From NCBI GenBank assembly GCA_015039465.1, contig MU130698.1, forward strand, positions 473,577 through 497,607: a stretch of 24,031 nt of DNA, given 5' to 3'. This document shows, in pieces, positions 1 through 11,360 of the stretch; positions within the stretch are counted from its first letter, which is position 1; the number at the start of each line of letters is the position of its first letter. Below the pieces are notes generated by a model. It had not been told where the DNA came from. It was given only the letters and a program-made list of their open reading frames with translations, and made no database searches. The DNA comes from Phlegmacium glaucopus. Its lineage: Eukaryota > Basidiomycota > Agaricomycetes > Agaricales > Cortinariaceae. The position numbers were made by a program, and so were the translations under genes.

Positions 1-923
1 TGACCGGGTTTCCCACAGTTATTGCAGTACTCATCGGAATCTCCATTCTGCGACTTTTCCGATTTGTTTCCTGGCTTACGACGACCCTTTCCGGACCTTT
101 TCGAGTTGACTGCGAGAGCTGATTCAGCATATTTCGATCGTACGACATGAACGACGACGACACACGACGCGTACACACATACAACAAGGCAACACACGAC
201 GTCTGCTATCATTCGATTCGATGACGTACCAATGAGACGAATTCGTACAAACGACACCAGCAACGGCTTACAACGACGGACAACACGATTCAGGTAACGA
301 AGGCGATGACGACTACCCCACCAATCGCGAGGCGGTTTTTGTTTGTTTTTATTTAATGTTGAATTCTACCATACTAATTACCACCAGATCCCCACGGCGT
401 ACTACCATGCCTCAACCTGCAAGCACACCATCACCACCCCCCCTTTCAGCCAGAGGGGTTTTTGGATAATCAGTTGTCGCTAAGCTTCATGACAAACAAC
501 AAGGTCCACGACAACAACGACAAATGACAACGTGCTTTTCGTCGTGGCATCTGCTTTGACTAATTCCCACATCTCTTTTGCAGTCGTTAGGTTCTTTATT
601 TTAGCTCCAAGACGCGTCGAGGTGGTGGATAGGATGATATGTTGGGCCATGTACTCTCGTTTTTCGAATTCGACCAATCTAATCTCTTTTGTTTCAATCT
701 GTTCTTCATTAGCTTTCGTTTTGCCATCTTCTAAGACGGGTACTCCGTTAAGCAATGTAAATGGCTTGGGCGCTACTGCTGTCCCTTCAACGTGTCTCCA
801 GAGTCCCTTTGACCCCATAGCTCTTTGTATCCTGGGTAGGTAATCAGACCAATTACTTCCGTCGTCACGGAGTTTAGGCACTGTAAGGCTGGAAGAGTCG
901 GGAATGGAATCATTATTTGACAT
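1..923 (-). pseudogene. Ty1/copia Gag, broken, runs off the left edge
   Basis: Gag-like polyprotein N-terminus of a copia retrotransposon, read on the minus strand. The preferred start is the ATG at 923 (MSNNDSIPDSSS...), because the upstream in-frame ATG at 941 lies in the leader next to the LTR. Residues about 12-130 carry the usual copia Gag pattern: NWSDYLPRIQRAMGSKGLW, then ...KEMWELVKADATTKSTL. Homology stops near 528. It resumes at 128-1 with AESALAVNS, a basic Ser/Lys/Arg stretch and a zinc knuckle start, CNNCGKPGH (CX2CX4H), at the window edge. The central part of Gag is therefore replaced by about 400 bp of unrelated sequence. Integrase, RT and RNase H would lie outside the window. 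The element cannot make a normal Gag. Confidence 0.85.
129..528. other. Unidentified 400 bp segment replacing the middle of gag
   Basis: Gag homology stops at both sides of this segment. It is rich in ACGAC and ACAAC words and has no open frame that continues Gag. No clear terminal inverted repeat or target duplication was found. Its length is close to that of the Gag part it replaces, so replacement or local scrambling is as likely as a simple insertion. The minus strand shares the word GTTGTCATTTG with the interior of hAT-1 near 17820. Confidence 0.5.
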
Positions 924-946
924 AGCAGTGCCGGGGCCCATAACCC

Positions 947-1245
947 TGTTGGAAGTATTTTCGCAGATGAACTAGAGTGAAATGTAATAAGTCTCAACTT
1001 CGGATAGAAGTTTTTATATAATTAAGTACCTAGAGTGAAATGTAATACTAGGTACTGTTAGTAAAGAATTTCGTATATAATAATTGTTACTCACAGTCTC
1101 AACTTTGGATAGAAGTTGAGACTACTAAATAAAAGTATGCTACATATAAGGGAATGCAATTACATAATGCATTCAGGAAGTGATATGAAAAGATAAGATA
1201 TATGATATGATAAGGAGGCGAGTGATAACTCGGAATAATCCAACA
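947..1245 (-). repeat. 5' LTR of the left copia element
   Basis: On the minus strand the segment begins TGTTGGATTATTCC (at 1245) and ends ACTTCCAACA (at 947), so it has the TG...CA ends and short TGTTGGAA/TTCCAACA inverted termini of copia LTRs. It lies directly upstream of gag, and a GGTTAT-type primer-binding region follows at about 946-934. It shares the AGTCTCAACTT...AAGTTGAGACT hairpin with the 3' LTR at 20380-20579. An 18 bp direct repeat (972-989 and 1030-1047) shows an internal 58 bp duplication. That partly explains why this LTR is about 100 bp longer than the other. Confidence 0.8.
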
Positions 1246-3659
1246 TCCGTATTACGGAAATATATGTCCGTCAATTTTAGGGCTCGTAATGCTGCCTGGT
1301 TGCGCCTGGTCCTTCCAGTATTTTCCTCATCTTAAATCCTCAACGGTACGGTATGGGTCCAAAATGGATTAAAACGGCTGTTTGCCTACGACACATTTTG
1401 TATCGAAGGCCAGATCTTCAAATCACATTAAACATTTGGTTGAAACCAATGATCAAGCCAGACCCCGTCGGCACAACAGTAAGCACAATTGGGCGACAAA
1501 CGTTGCTGGCATGTCCGATTCAACAAGTACTTGACCATGATAGACTGCAATTTTCTCCCGCCATTGTCGGTCGTACGCGATGGGCTTAATTTCCCGGAAC
1601 TGCTTGATAATCCTTCACAGCTTAAACTGTCAATAACATTCACTGCCAAGGGAATAGCTAGACTTGTCGGTTGATCGTATACTTCCAGACGTTGGTATTT
1701 GTACATTGGTCCGACGAAACGTATAACTCGAAACAGATGACTAACGTAGCTACAGGCAATAAGTTGAAATCAACTAATGAATGAAGGTAGGTTGACTAAC
1801 CTAAGTATGCGAATGATAAGATTGAAGGAATGATCACGACACAGATGTTGCGACCACAGATGGATTGAGGGTACTGCCGAATATCTGCACAACTGATAGC
1901 ATAAAAAGAATTGTCATTTGTCACAAACAGAGTCGTTACCTACTTTTCATATGGCAATTGTTATATCACTAACGAGGGTAGCAGCAGATACTGAAACATA
2001 AAGACCCCAGGGAGCGTAGAAAAAGATATTTTACTTCTTGCCGGGGCATTTTTTTGGACACCTGGTATTGTAAATATATGAATACGCCAGGTTAGAGTCC
2101 TGGGACGAGGAGTGCTTTAGCCGAGGCCATGAAAAGTCGTAGGATAGATATCTTACCTTAGAAGAAGCCTTCGATACATGCTGCAATGAAGAACATCTCG
2201 GTACTCAGGCTAGTGTTGAACATGATATTGACCATGATATCGCGTCTCTTTTAGTAGCGCAGATCATCTGGGTATCTGACCTTGCACGCCTGACATAAAA
2301 CCTGACGTTCGCGGATGATTAGATGCACAGGGAAAGAATCTAGGAGGCTCACTAAAAATATATACGATTTTTGTCTGACAAGCTTCCCCTGTCGAAATGT
2401 AAATCTGCCAGGTAAAGCCCATCATTCTGGTCCTGGATGTATGTATCAAGCATCAAGATCTTCAGGTTCGAGAAGTTAGCACGTTGCTGTCGATCTTTGT
2501 AGGTACTAAAGATCCCGTTTGCGACAGCCAGTGAAACGGGGACAGGAGAAGAGTGTGCCAGGACTGACGCGTACTGACGCGTGACATGTTGATGTAAAAA
2601 CGGACATTTCCGGCATTGAGTAACGTATTTCATTGATACTATGTACTCATTTAGTCTTTGAACTTCTCCTCCGCATCATTCAAACCCTTAATCTATACCA
2701 ACTTAACTGATACTCTAGTTCCATAATGGTGGGTTGGAACTCTAACCAATGACCAAGCCAGACTTGGGCTAGACTGATGCACCGATGTCAAAATTTTTCA
2801 AAGGCCAAATGGCACTTTTTGCGAGGTACAATTACCCTAGTATATGGCATCCCATCCCAATGCTTTTTGAACGGCGTCGGAGTTGAGTTGTCCTGCTTTC
2901 TAACCTTTCTGACCTTCAGTTCCTTGTCCATGGCACCTAATTATAATCCATGTCATTATGTTGCGAAGAGCAAGGAGATTGAACACCGAAGAAGCAGTGT
3001 CCATTGATTACTGATCCCGGTTTCGTCGTTGCACGCTCTCATGTTGACTTTCTCAGTGATCTTCAGTCTGGTCTAAGCACGAGTGACGTGTCCAGCGGTT
3101 TTATAGCACAAACATAATTCTAATAAAGCATATTACTTCTCTGGCACCCTCTCTACATGAACTCTCTCTATCCTCCCTTCCCGCCCATCGCCGGTTGACC
3201 CCCCACGTTAGACTTGGAAACAAGTATCGGTGTTCAGAACCCTGAGCCCTGAGCCCTGCCGATTTCGACCCCAACAACAACTACGTTTTTCCCAAATGGC
3301 GGAGGCCAATAAAGTGCCGGTGGAGGATAGCTCTGACAGCATGTGGTAGCGTCAGACACTGTCAGATAGCGTAAACTATTGAATGAACAGGGTAAAGTGG
3401 TTGTGGGAAAGAATGAGTTGGTCTTGATAAAGCATTTCAATGGCCACGTGATCGGACATTCATTCCGCTACTTTCAAAACATAGCTAAGGATCTTACAGC
3501 AAGAGCAGATCATCGAATCACCCATCGGACATTTGTTAATGACCGATATACTATGCTTTCTTCCATATATCAGGTAGAACTTGAATCTATGGTATGGAAT
3601 GCTCGTATATCGGCATTCGAGTTGTTCGAGTCGATCACAAAGGTCGAGAAGGATTGAGC
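1246..3659. other. Gene-poor stretch without recognisable features
   Basis: Only short open frames occur here, for example minus 2352-2633 (93 codons, with LKILMLDTYIQDQNDGLYLA) and plus 1353-1589. None matches a family I recognise. A similar phrase, AACCAATGAYCAAGCCAGAC, appears near 1445-1465 and 2745-2762, which hints at an old duplication. The few candidate splice sites do not build a convincing gene model. Confidence 0.4.
3379..3657 (+). CDS. Short unidentified open frame
   Basis: An open frame of 92 codons beginning MNEQGKVVVGKNELVLIKHF and ending ESITKVEKD. It has no signal peptide or membrane segment and I do not recognise a domain. It ends just before the conserved upstream block of gene A begins. 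It could be an exon of a larger host gene or a chance frame. It is listed because it is one of the longer frames in the 1.2-3.7 kb region that does not overlap another feature. Confidence 0.15.
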   Translation: MNEQGKVVVGKNELVLIKHFNGHVIGHSFRYFQNIAKDLTARADHRITHRTFVNDRYTMLSSIYQVELESMVWNARISAFELFESITKVEKD

Positions 3660-4174
3660 CTGGGGCTTGGAGGATGATTCGGCTTCATACACCGAGGGCG
3701 TAAGCAAATATACGTGAAAGGAAAACATGATGATAGACTATTCCTTTTCATTTCGGTGACGAGATCATTATCTTGACGTTATGGACAATCAATAATCACT
3801 GTTCAAATGTCCCGCCGGCAGACAAAATATTCATTTGATTGCCGACCGACGGCAAGAGCCGACAGCAACTTAATTCCGTCTCAACTCGACCCTGGATTAT
3901 CGTTGTATTTGCTGCGGGGTTCCCCATAGAGTTAGGGCGAACATCGTCCTCTTCATAAAACTCGAGGAGTCCTTTTTGGTTAGAGAGTTGTCCTTCAAAG
4001 GCCAACCTGACATTCCTTTTACTCATCCTGAAGGTAATCCGGCCGCCGTCTTCGACCCACAATTCGTGAATTATCCAGAGTCTAAATTTTATAAAGGCCT
4101 CGATATTGAAAACCACACGCTATTGCCCATATCTAAACTATTTGCTCTGTGCTCATTCCTCACAATCTTCTGCA
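3660..4174 (+). promoter_or_regulatory. Conserved upstream region of gene A with TATA box
   Basis: This block is related to the regions upstream of B (9613-10090) and C (13523-14080, both read on minus). Shared landmarks in order are: ATGATTCGGCT near 3672; a TACACCG...GTAAGCAA phrase near 3691-3708; TTGCCGACCGACGGCAAGAG with two GCCGAC words near 3839-3864; TTCCCCATAGAGTT near 3919; and a TATAAAG box at 4090-4096. The box lies about 80 bp before the ATG and is followed by CGATATTGAAAACCACACGC, nearly identical to C. Conservation of this non-coding block suggests the three genes share control signals. Confidence 0.6.
4090..4096 (+). promoter_or_regulatory. TATA box of gene A
   Basis: TATAAAG lies 79 bp before the start codon of gene A. 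The flanking bases are nearly identical to the corresponding site of gene C, but the box is changed to TACAAAG in gene B. Confidence 0.5.
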
Positions 4175-6355
4175 ATGTCGGCACATTTGGATAACACGTC
4201 AGTCTCGTTCGTCCTTGACAAATGCATACATACCGATGATATTGGTTATTATAGCTATGGTGCAGCTTTCATCGGCATGGTTATCGCAGCAGCGTACGCT
4301 TCTCATCTGCTCGTTTTCACCGATGGTTCTAATCTATTTCGGTAGCTTATATGGAGGTACGTCTACTGCCGTGCCAAATCATGGATACAGCCTCATCCCA
4401 TTCTCCCAGCTTCTTGCATTCAGACTTTGTACTATTTTACAAATCAGAATGACTCTTGGTTTATTAAGCTTACAGTAAGGAGGTCGATTTACGTCTATCA
4501 TTATGATTTTTACTTATGTCTAGGTCATCGCTGTTATGGTTCTTGATACCTTCAATCAAATTTCGATGACACACTTAGGTATGTGAACCTCTCTAACCGC
4601 AACACTCCTTGGGCGGTATCGATTGACGTGGCGATTATAGCTTACACGTACACTGTCACATACTGGGGAAATGCAGAACAGCCATTAGTTGTCTGGTGAG
4701 CGTTCTGTGATATTCTTTGGAGCAAAGTTGAATATTAATTCCATCTTCCGTACGTAGGAGTTTAGGGGTGAGGTTTCTCCAGTGACCATTTTTTTTTTGG
4801 TTTACTCACTATCATGTAGACCGCAGTTGTATCCACTGTTAGTCACAATCTACATTCGATAAGGAAAACAAATTATTGATTTCTCTGTGCAGGGTATGAC
4901 GGCGTTCGTAGTACAAAGGTGCGTTCACAGCATTACACTCACTGAGGACTGCGCCAATTATCGGGATGACACTTCCACAGTTTCCTTACGATGCGCATCT
5001 GGCGACGTAAGTTCTCGTATTATATGAACAACCCTTGTTCATTGATGTTCATCTTCCTATAGTGAGTGGCCGAAATATATATTTAACCATCAGTTCGGTG
5101 AGTGGTGTCATCATTTAACATTCAATGTTGTTTTTTCTGACGTACCAGCTGTTGCTAACGGAAGATGGTATTGGTAGTTGGCAGCTTTAGTACGCTCTCT
5201 TTCTTTTTTGGATGTTCCGTGGATTATACTTATCTTGGTTGCGACACAGGCAGTTTTATCTGTACGTTATATTACTTGCCGAGCCTTCAGTCATGACTTA
5301 ACTCATAACGTGAAGTATACACTGTCAAGGGGTTAGTAGAGGTCTCTCGGCTACCTTAGGTGCTTGCTAACCTTTTCATGCAGCGCTGGTCTCAAAGATT
5401 TACCCTCCCTCACCAAAATAAAGGTAATGCATCCTCTATGCGCCATAATATTCCATACCGATACTACCTCCATAAGCACGAAGCCATTGCCATCAACGTC
5501 CTCGGAGCTGCCATTGATTTAATAATCGCAGCCATGCTCTGCACCCTCTTACACTTGTCGCGTACCGCATTCCGAAAGTGAAGTTACTTCTTTCAACCCT
5601 ATAACCTCCAAAGCTCATATCGGACGATCTTCATATTTACTCAGGTCAAACACCATCATCAACAAACTTGTATATATTTTCCTTCCTTGTTCTGTTCTCT
5701 CCCTCATGTTATAACTCAAAATTTGTTTGTAGATTATATTCTCGGTTAATACGGGGTTAATCACCAGGTGAGCAGAAACATTCACTATGTACACGACAAG
5801 TATGCTCATTAAATGTACGACACCTACATGTAGCCTTTGTGCCCTGGCTTCTATGATTTCTGTGTGTACTTTCTTTCATCCTCGGGTTCGAGCGTCGTGG
5901 CCTAGACACTTTCGTAGATTCTCGTTGCAGGCAACACCTTCATTTATATCGCATTCTTCTTCTGCCTTGGTCGTCGTAAGTACTACAAGTGTCTACATCG
6001 GATTCATCAATCATCGCTTACCAACTTTCTAGTTTACACCAACTCACTGCTCTCCACACTTAACCTTCGTGAGGTGATACGACGCGGAAGTCACAGTGAA
6101 GGCTCATCGTTGGACACGATGTCGTTCTCAGTACAAAACGTACCCAAGATGGAATCAACGCAGGTAAGTTACATACATGTACCCGTTGTTCTCGGTGTTC
6201 CACGTCTTGCTGATTCTTCACGAATTTTCTAGAGTGAAAGTATATCTTTCAAAATTGATACCAACACCTCAAAATATCATTCCCATAATCACCAGAAACT
6301 TCATGAAGAACTGTCAGGGGGTCAGCATTTGTCACTTTTTTTGTTGATTTTGTGA
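4175..6355 (+). CDS. DUF6534-like seven-transmembrane protein, paralogue A (multi-exon)
   Basis: Integral membrane protein of the agaricomycete DUF6534 type; the family's molecular role is not established. Splicing 50-60 bp introns gives MSAHLDNT, YGAAFIGMVIAAALYG, SCIQTLYYFTNQNDSWFIKL, VIAVMVLDTFNQISMTHL, AYTYTVTYWGNAEQPLVVW, GMTAFVVQ, SFLTMRIWR, then LKDLPSLTKIK, HEAIAINVLGAAIDLIIAAM, CTLLHLSRTAFRK, SNTIINKL, IIFSVNTGLITS, LCALASMIS, ILVAGNTFIYIAFFFCLGR, VYTNSLLSTLNLREV and a hydrophilic tail. Clear early exons are 4175-4197, 4255-4293, 4346-4356, 4410-4474, 4524-4578, 4641-4695, 4758-4767, 4820-4837, 4893-4918 and 4981-5006. Exon joins between about 5063 and 5385 are uncertain because the phases do not fit simply. 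The exons placed on either side are open, so the gene may be intact. A run of seven T near 6337 changes the last residues relative to B and C. Confidence 0.8.
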
Positions 6356-7443
6356 TAATCGATTTCTGACATACTTTCTACTGATATTTAGATGCCTAGA
6401 GAGACCTTTGATGAATGAATACATAGATACGTTGCGCTTCCAGTCGCAATGGCCAATTATCATCAAGCTATGGTAATATCCGCGCTCATCGGGGTCGAAT
6501 TCATGTAATATATAAATGGAGCCGAGGATTCACGTTGAGTACGCTCGGTCGGCTATAGAATGTTTTTAGTGTAGCATATATACGTACTCACTGCATAATT
6601 GCATGCGAAATCTACCCATGAGGTTATTTATACCTTAAGTAAAACTCTTAGCAGAATATGTCCATCGTGACCCGGCTCTTTTGTCTTCTTTGCAACCAGC
6701 TTGTACACACACTCCGACAATTGAAAATCAGAAAATTTCTAAGTCGCCTGGTCTCCTCTTGCTATGTCATGTTGCTTTTGCCTCCGCCTTCTCTGGCAAA
6801 AAATCCTTCCATGGTGTTCTACTAGCAGTCTATTATAGGTCTACTAGTATTTTGAAGTTTGCAGTTATTAGATGCACTAACAAGTTTTACAGTGTCCTCC
6901 AGCACGAGTAGATGTCCACCCTGAGCACTGAGTCAACACATCACTTCCGTCTCGCTCGCATGAGCAGCAGCAGGCTCGCGTCGTATATAGGTAATCAGCA
7001 GGATTCAGCGCTGCCTGGGCCCGTCGTCTCAGGCTCTTTCCAACTGAAGCCGTCTAACACCGACTCAAGTCTCGGCCCTCAAAGAACCTATAAACAGTTT
7101 CGAAACGTTTTGTGGCACTAATAAAGGATATAGGGAATTAGATATGCAGTACAATATTCTAATAATGGCAAATGAGAACCCCCGAGAAAATTCGATGATA
7201 TTAGCCTCGAAGTCATTGCAAAATCAACCGGTATTGATCAATTGTTCTCATCCTTAATCATATCAATTTAACTGAACGAAATGCCTCGTTCTTATTAACT
7301 TTAAATAGCAGCAATATAGGTCCCTGAGGTTCAAATACAACAAGGGGATCCCTTTTAGTGGGAAAGCCTTTCTGGCGTTAATACAGCTCTTCCCCAGCAT
7401 TGAGTTCTTCGCCATAGGAATCTGAATATCGGTCGAAAGTATG
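6356..7443. repeat. Spacer between convergent genes A and B; holds spacer-block copy 1
   Basis: About 6680-7440 is related to 10440-11360 and to parts of 22680-23925, all in the same orientation. Landmarks are CTCCGACAATTGAA, GGTCTCCTCTTGC, GTCCACCCTG, ATTCAGCGCTGCCTGGGC, AACCTATAAACA, GATGATATTAGCCTCGAAGTC and AGGTTCAAATACAACAAGGGG. The part nearest gene B should hold its 3' untranslated region. No convincing gene was found. The stretch 6356-6680 has no recognised feature apart from the probable 3' end of gene A. Confidence 0.65.
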
Positions 7444-9612
7444 TCAGAAATCGGTTATCACAAAATCAAAAAGTGACAAACTTTGCTGACCCCCTGACAT
7501 TTGTTTATGAAGTTTCTCATCATTATCCGGAGGGTATTTTGAGGTGCTGGTATCAATTTTGATAGATATATTTTGACCCTAGAATATTTGTGAATTAGCG
7601 AGACGTGGAACCTCGGGAGCAAGAGGGTAAATGTATTTGAAATGTATGTAATTTACCTGCGTTGATCCCATCTTGGGCAAGTCACGTAATGAGAGTGGCG
7701 CGTTCGTCAAGCCGTCACTGTGACATCCGGCTCTCATCATGTTGCGAAGGTTAAGTGTGGAGAGCAGTGAGTTGGTGTACACTGGAACGTTGGTAAGCGA
7801 TGATTGATGAGTCCTATGTGGACATTTAGAGTACTTACGACGACCAAGACAAACTAAGAATGCGATATAAATGAAGGTGTCCCCAGCAACGAGAATCTAC
7901 GAAAGTGTCTAAACCAAGTGAGTTTGAGGATGAAAGGAAAGTACGCACCGAAACCATAGAAGCCAGGGAAAAAATGCTACATGTAGATGTCGCACATTTA
8001 ATGAGTCTAGCTGTCGTATAAATAGTGAATATTTCTGCCCACCTGGTGATGAAACCAGTATTAACCGAGAATAAGATCTGCAAATAGATTCCGAGTTATG
8101 AAGGAGGAGAGAGCAGAGTAGGGAACGAAAATAGATACCAGTCTGTTGATGATGGAGTCTGATCTGAGTAAATACGAAGATCATGAGCTTTGGAGGTTAT
8201 GTATAGGAAAGAAGTGACTTCACTTGTGGGATCCGGTACGCGAAAAGTGTAAGAGGATGCAGAGCAGTGCTGCGATTAGCAAATCAGTGGCAGCTCCGAG
8301 GATGTTGATGGCCATGGATTCGTGCTTGTGAAGATAGTATCAGTATGGAATGTTATGGCGTATAGAAGATCCATTACTTTGATTTGGGCGAGGGAGGCTA
8401 AATCTTTGACATGGGCACTGCAGCAAAAAGTGAGCAAGAATAAAGTAGGCGAGAGAATTCTACTGGCGCCTTGACAATGTATACTTCACGTTATGAGTTC
8501 AAGCATGACTAAAGCTCGACATGAAACGTAACGTACAGACAAAACTGCCTGTGTGGTAACCAAGATGAGTATGATCCATAGAACATTCAAAAACGAAAGC
8601 GAGTGTACCAAAACTGACAACCACCAATATCATCTTTCGTTAGCGACAGTCGGTACGTCAGAAGGCAACATTGAAAGTCAATAATGACACCACTCACCGA
8701 GATACCGGTTAAATATTTATTTTGGCCGCTGACTATAGGAAGATGAACATTGAAATATTGATTGGTCATATGATACAGGAACGTACATCGCCAGATGCGC
8801 ATCGTCAGGAAGCTGCGGAAGTGTCATCCCGATATTCGGCGCAGTCTTCAATGAATGTAATGTAAACGCACCTTTGTACTATCAACGCCGTCACTCCCTG
8901 CAGAGAGGAATCATTAGTTTATTTTCGTTATTGAATGTAGATTGTTACTAACAGTGAGTATAACTGCGATCTGTATGATAGTGAGCAAACAAAGGAAAAA
9001 CGATCATTGGACAAACCTCACCTCTAAACTCCTACGTACGGAAGATGGAGTCAAAATTCGATTTTTTTCCAGAGATTTTACAGAACCCTCACCATATATG
9101 TACCGGTTGTTCTGTATTTCCCCAGTATGCGATACTAAACGTGTAGACTGTAATCTCCAGGTCAATCAATGCCGCCCCAGGAGCGTTGTGGTTAGGGAGG
9201 GTACCTAGGTGCGTGACCGCAACTTGATTGATGGTATCGAGAACCATAAGAAGGGTGACCTAGACATAATTCAATATCATAATAGACATAGATCGAGCCG
9301 CTTACCGTAAGCTTAATATACCAAGGGTCATTCTGTTTTGTAAAGTAATACAAAGTCTGAACGCAAGAAACTGGAGAATGGGATGAGGTTGTATCCATGA
9401 TTTGGCACAGTAGTTATGCGTACCTCCATATAAGCTACCGAAATCGATTAGAACCATCAATGAAAACGAGCAGATGAGAAACGTACGCTGCTGCGACAAC
9501 TACGCCAATGAAAACTGCACCATAGCTATAATGACCAATATCATAATCGATATATCTGCATTTAAAGACGAGCGACAAACGACACTGACGTGTTATCCAA
9601 GTCTGTCGACAT
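7444..9612 (-). CDS. DUF6534-like seven-transmembrane protein, paralogue B (multi-exon)
   Basis: Second copy, on the minus strand. The start ATG at 9612 gives MSTDLDNT. Then follow YGAVFIGVVVAAALYG, VSCVQTLYYFTKQNDPWYIK, VTLLMVLDTINQVAVTHL, VYTFSIAYWGNTEQPVHIW, GVTALIVQ, SFLTMRIWR, AHVKDLASLAQIK, HESMAINILGAATDLLIAAL, KSDSIINRL, ILFSVNTGFITS, IFSLASMVS, ILVAGDTFIYIAFLVCLGR and VYTNSLLSTLNLRN. The tail ends ...LFDFVITDF. Intron positions match A and C. One difference from the pattern is LSRTAFRK becoming FSRTGSHK. The exon around 8480-8620 is hard to place in phase, as in A and C. No clear disabling mutation was seen in the placed exons. Its TATA-like site is degenerate (TACAAAG). Confidence 0.78.
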
Positions 9613-10215
9613 TGCAGAAGATTGCGGGGAACGAGCGCTGAGCTTGGAGGTAGCTTGAAGATATGGGGAACTTAGCAATACCGTACGGTTTTCACTATTG
9701 AAGCCTTTGTAATTTTTAAACCTGGATAATTAACGAATTTATGGGTCGAAGATGGCGGCTTGGACCTTTTTTACATTTTGAAGACTATCTCTCTAACCCC
9801 AACTAACCCCAAGGGATCTTCTTCAAGTTTCAGCTTTCATTGTTCAATGTTCGCTTTAAATCTATGGGGAACCACGTGGCAATTACAAGGTGGTATAAGG
9901 ACCTAGGGTCCAGTTGAGGTTGTGGTTGAAGGCAAATATGCTGCGACTGTCGGCCTTGCGCATCAGTCGGCAATTAAATAAACAAACTCCCACGGCCACG
10001 GATCACGAGATCTCGTCACCGACGTATACTCGCTTACGCCATGCACGGTGTATAGAGCCGAATCATTGTCGAACTTCCCGCTCAAGCCTTCCCGAGATGA
10101 TACTCAATTAAAACTCTTGCCACTCCCAAAATCGCAACTGTAATTCCAGCTCGGAAATTTATCAAAAAATCGTCGTCTAAGTTTCAGTTGACCAAGAAAA
10201 CTTATCCTAAAAATG
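9613..10215 (-). promoter_or_regulatory. Upstream region of gene B
   Basis: On the minus strand this matches the blocks upstream of A and C, with TTGCCGACTG, GGCCGACAG, CCCCATAGA and an imperfect dyad TACGCC-ATGCAC-GGTGTA at 10035-10052. The match to C runs on to the CTTATCCTAAAAA phrase near 10201, the very point at which the copy upstream of C is cut by element E1. Confidence 0.55.
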
Positions 10216-11360
10216 GATTTTGGCCCCTGCATGGTGTTGGTTTCCCTTAATTTCCTTTCAAGTCTTAGCCGATCAGATGGATAAGTATGGATAGTCTTCC
10301 AGTTTTACAGGTGTTTTGCATCAATAGTAAACCGTTAGAAAAACTCATTACATAAGGAGAATCTGCAGAACCTTCATAATCGAACTTCCAACCACGATCC
10401 CATTCCCTAACCCTTTTGAAAGCGAGTATTTTAGACATTTACATCTGTGATGTTAAGACTTTCGACACTCCGACAATTGAATTTCCAAGTCATCTGGTCT
10501 CCTCTTGCCACGTCGTCTTGCTTTTGCCTTCTTCTCTGGCAATAAAGTTCTCTATTATTGGTGCTTCCATGGAGGCATTCCTCTTCTTGTCTATTGTAGG
10601 TCTAACCGTCTAATTAAGTTTGCACTAATTAGACGTACTAATACAAGTTATAAAGTGCCCTCCTGCACGAGCAGGTGCACGTCCACCCTGGGTACTGAGG
10701 TCGACACATTCACTTCCGCCTCGCTCGCATCAATAGCAACCAGGCCGCCGCTCGCGTCTTATATGGATAATCAGCGGGATTCAGCGCTGCCTGGGCCGTC
10801 GCCTCTTTCCAACTGAACCCGTCTGATATCGACTCAGGTCTCCGCCCTCGAAGAACCTATAAACAATTAGGAGGATGGTCTCGAGAGGTTTTGGAGGGCT
10901 AACAAAAGATACAGGGAACTAGATATACATGTGTGGCTACATAGTGTCTTTATATAATAGTTTTATGCAGTGGTTTTATAGCAATGGTAAATATGTATGG
11001 AGAGAAATCGATGATATTAGCCTCGAAGTCATTACGAAATGAACCAATGTTAGTCAACGTTAAAGGTTAATCATTCTCATTTCAAACGTACCAATTTGAC
11101 TGAACGAAGTAGGAACTTATGAGAAGACTTTGTCACATTCCCCGATGAAAACTGATTTAAATCTAGTTAGATTGGATATTCTTATTTACTCTGGTAACAT
11201 CCGTTTTTTACTGGGTTTAAATAACACCAATCTAGGTCCCGGAGGTTCAAATACAACAAGGGGATCACTTTTTGGCGTTTTGGCGTTAAGACAACCCTTC
11301 CCCATCATTTTCTTCACCATATAGTAAGTACTAGGCAACTGAATGTCGGTGGAAAGTATA
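10216..11360. repeat. Spacer-block copy 2, between genes B and C
   Basis: This is the most complete copy of the spacer that accompanies the minus-strand genes. It serves as the unoccupied reference for the other copies. TAGTAAACCGTTAG at about 10326 marks where copy 3 resumes after the transposon nest. GTCTAACC directly followed by GTCTAATT near 10600 is the uninterrupted form of the site that carries a 749 bp insert in copy 3. Open frames here are short and not conserved among copies. Confidence 0.65.

Noticed and set aside
532..843. Plus-strand open frame of 103 codons opposite gag
   Set aside because: It is the antisense shadow of a clearly recognisable copia Gag frame.
3796..4116. Minus-strand open frame of 106 codons
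   Set aside because: It lies in the conserved upstream block of gene A, overlaps its TATA box, and the equivalent frames are not kept before B and C.
4106..4478. Long plus-strand frames across the start of gene A as single-exon proteins
   Set aside because: They read through introns; splicing at conserved GT-AG sites gives the DUF6534-like pattern shared by all three paralogues.
9302..9499. Minus-strand frames in B and C taken as separate small genes
   Set aside because: They are exon-intron read-through products of the multi-exon genes.
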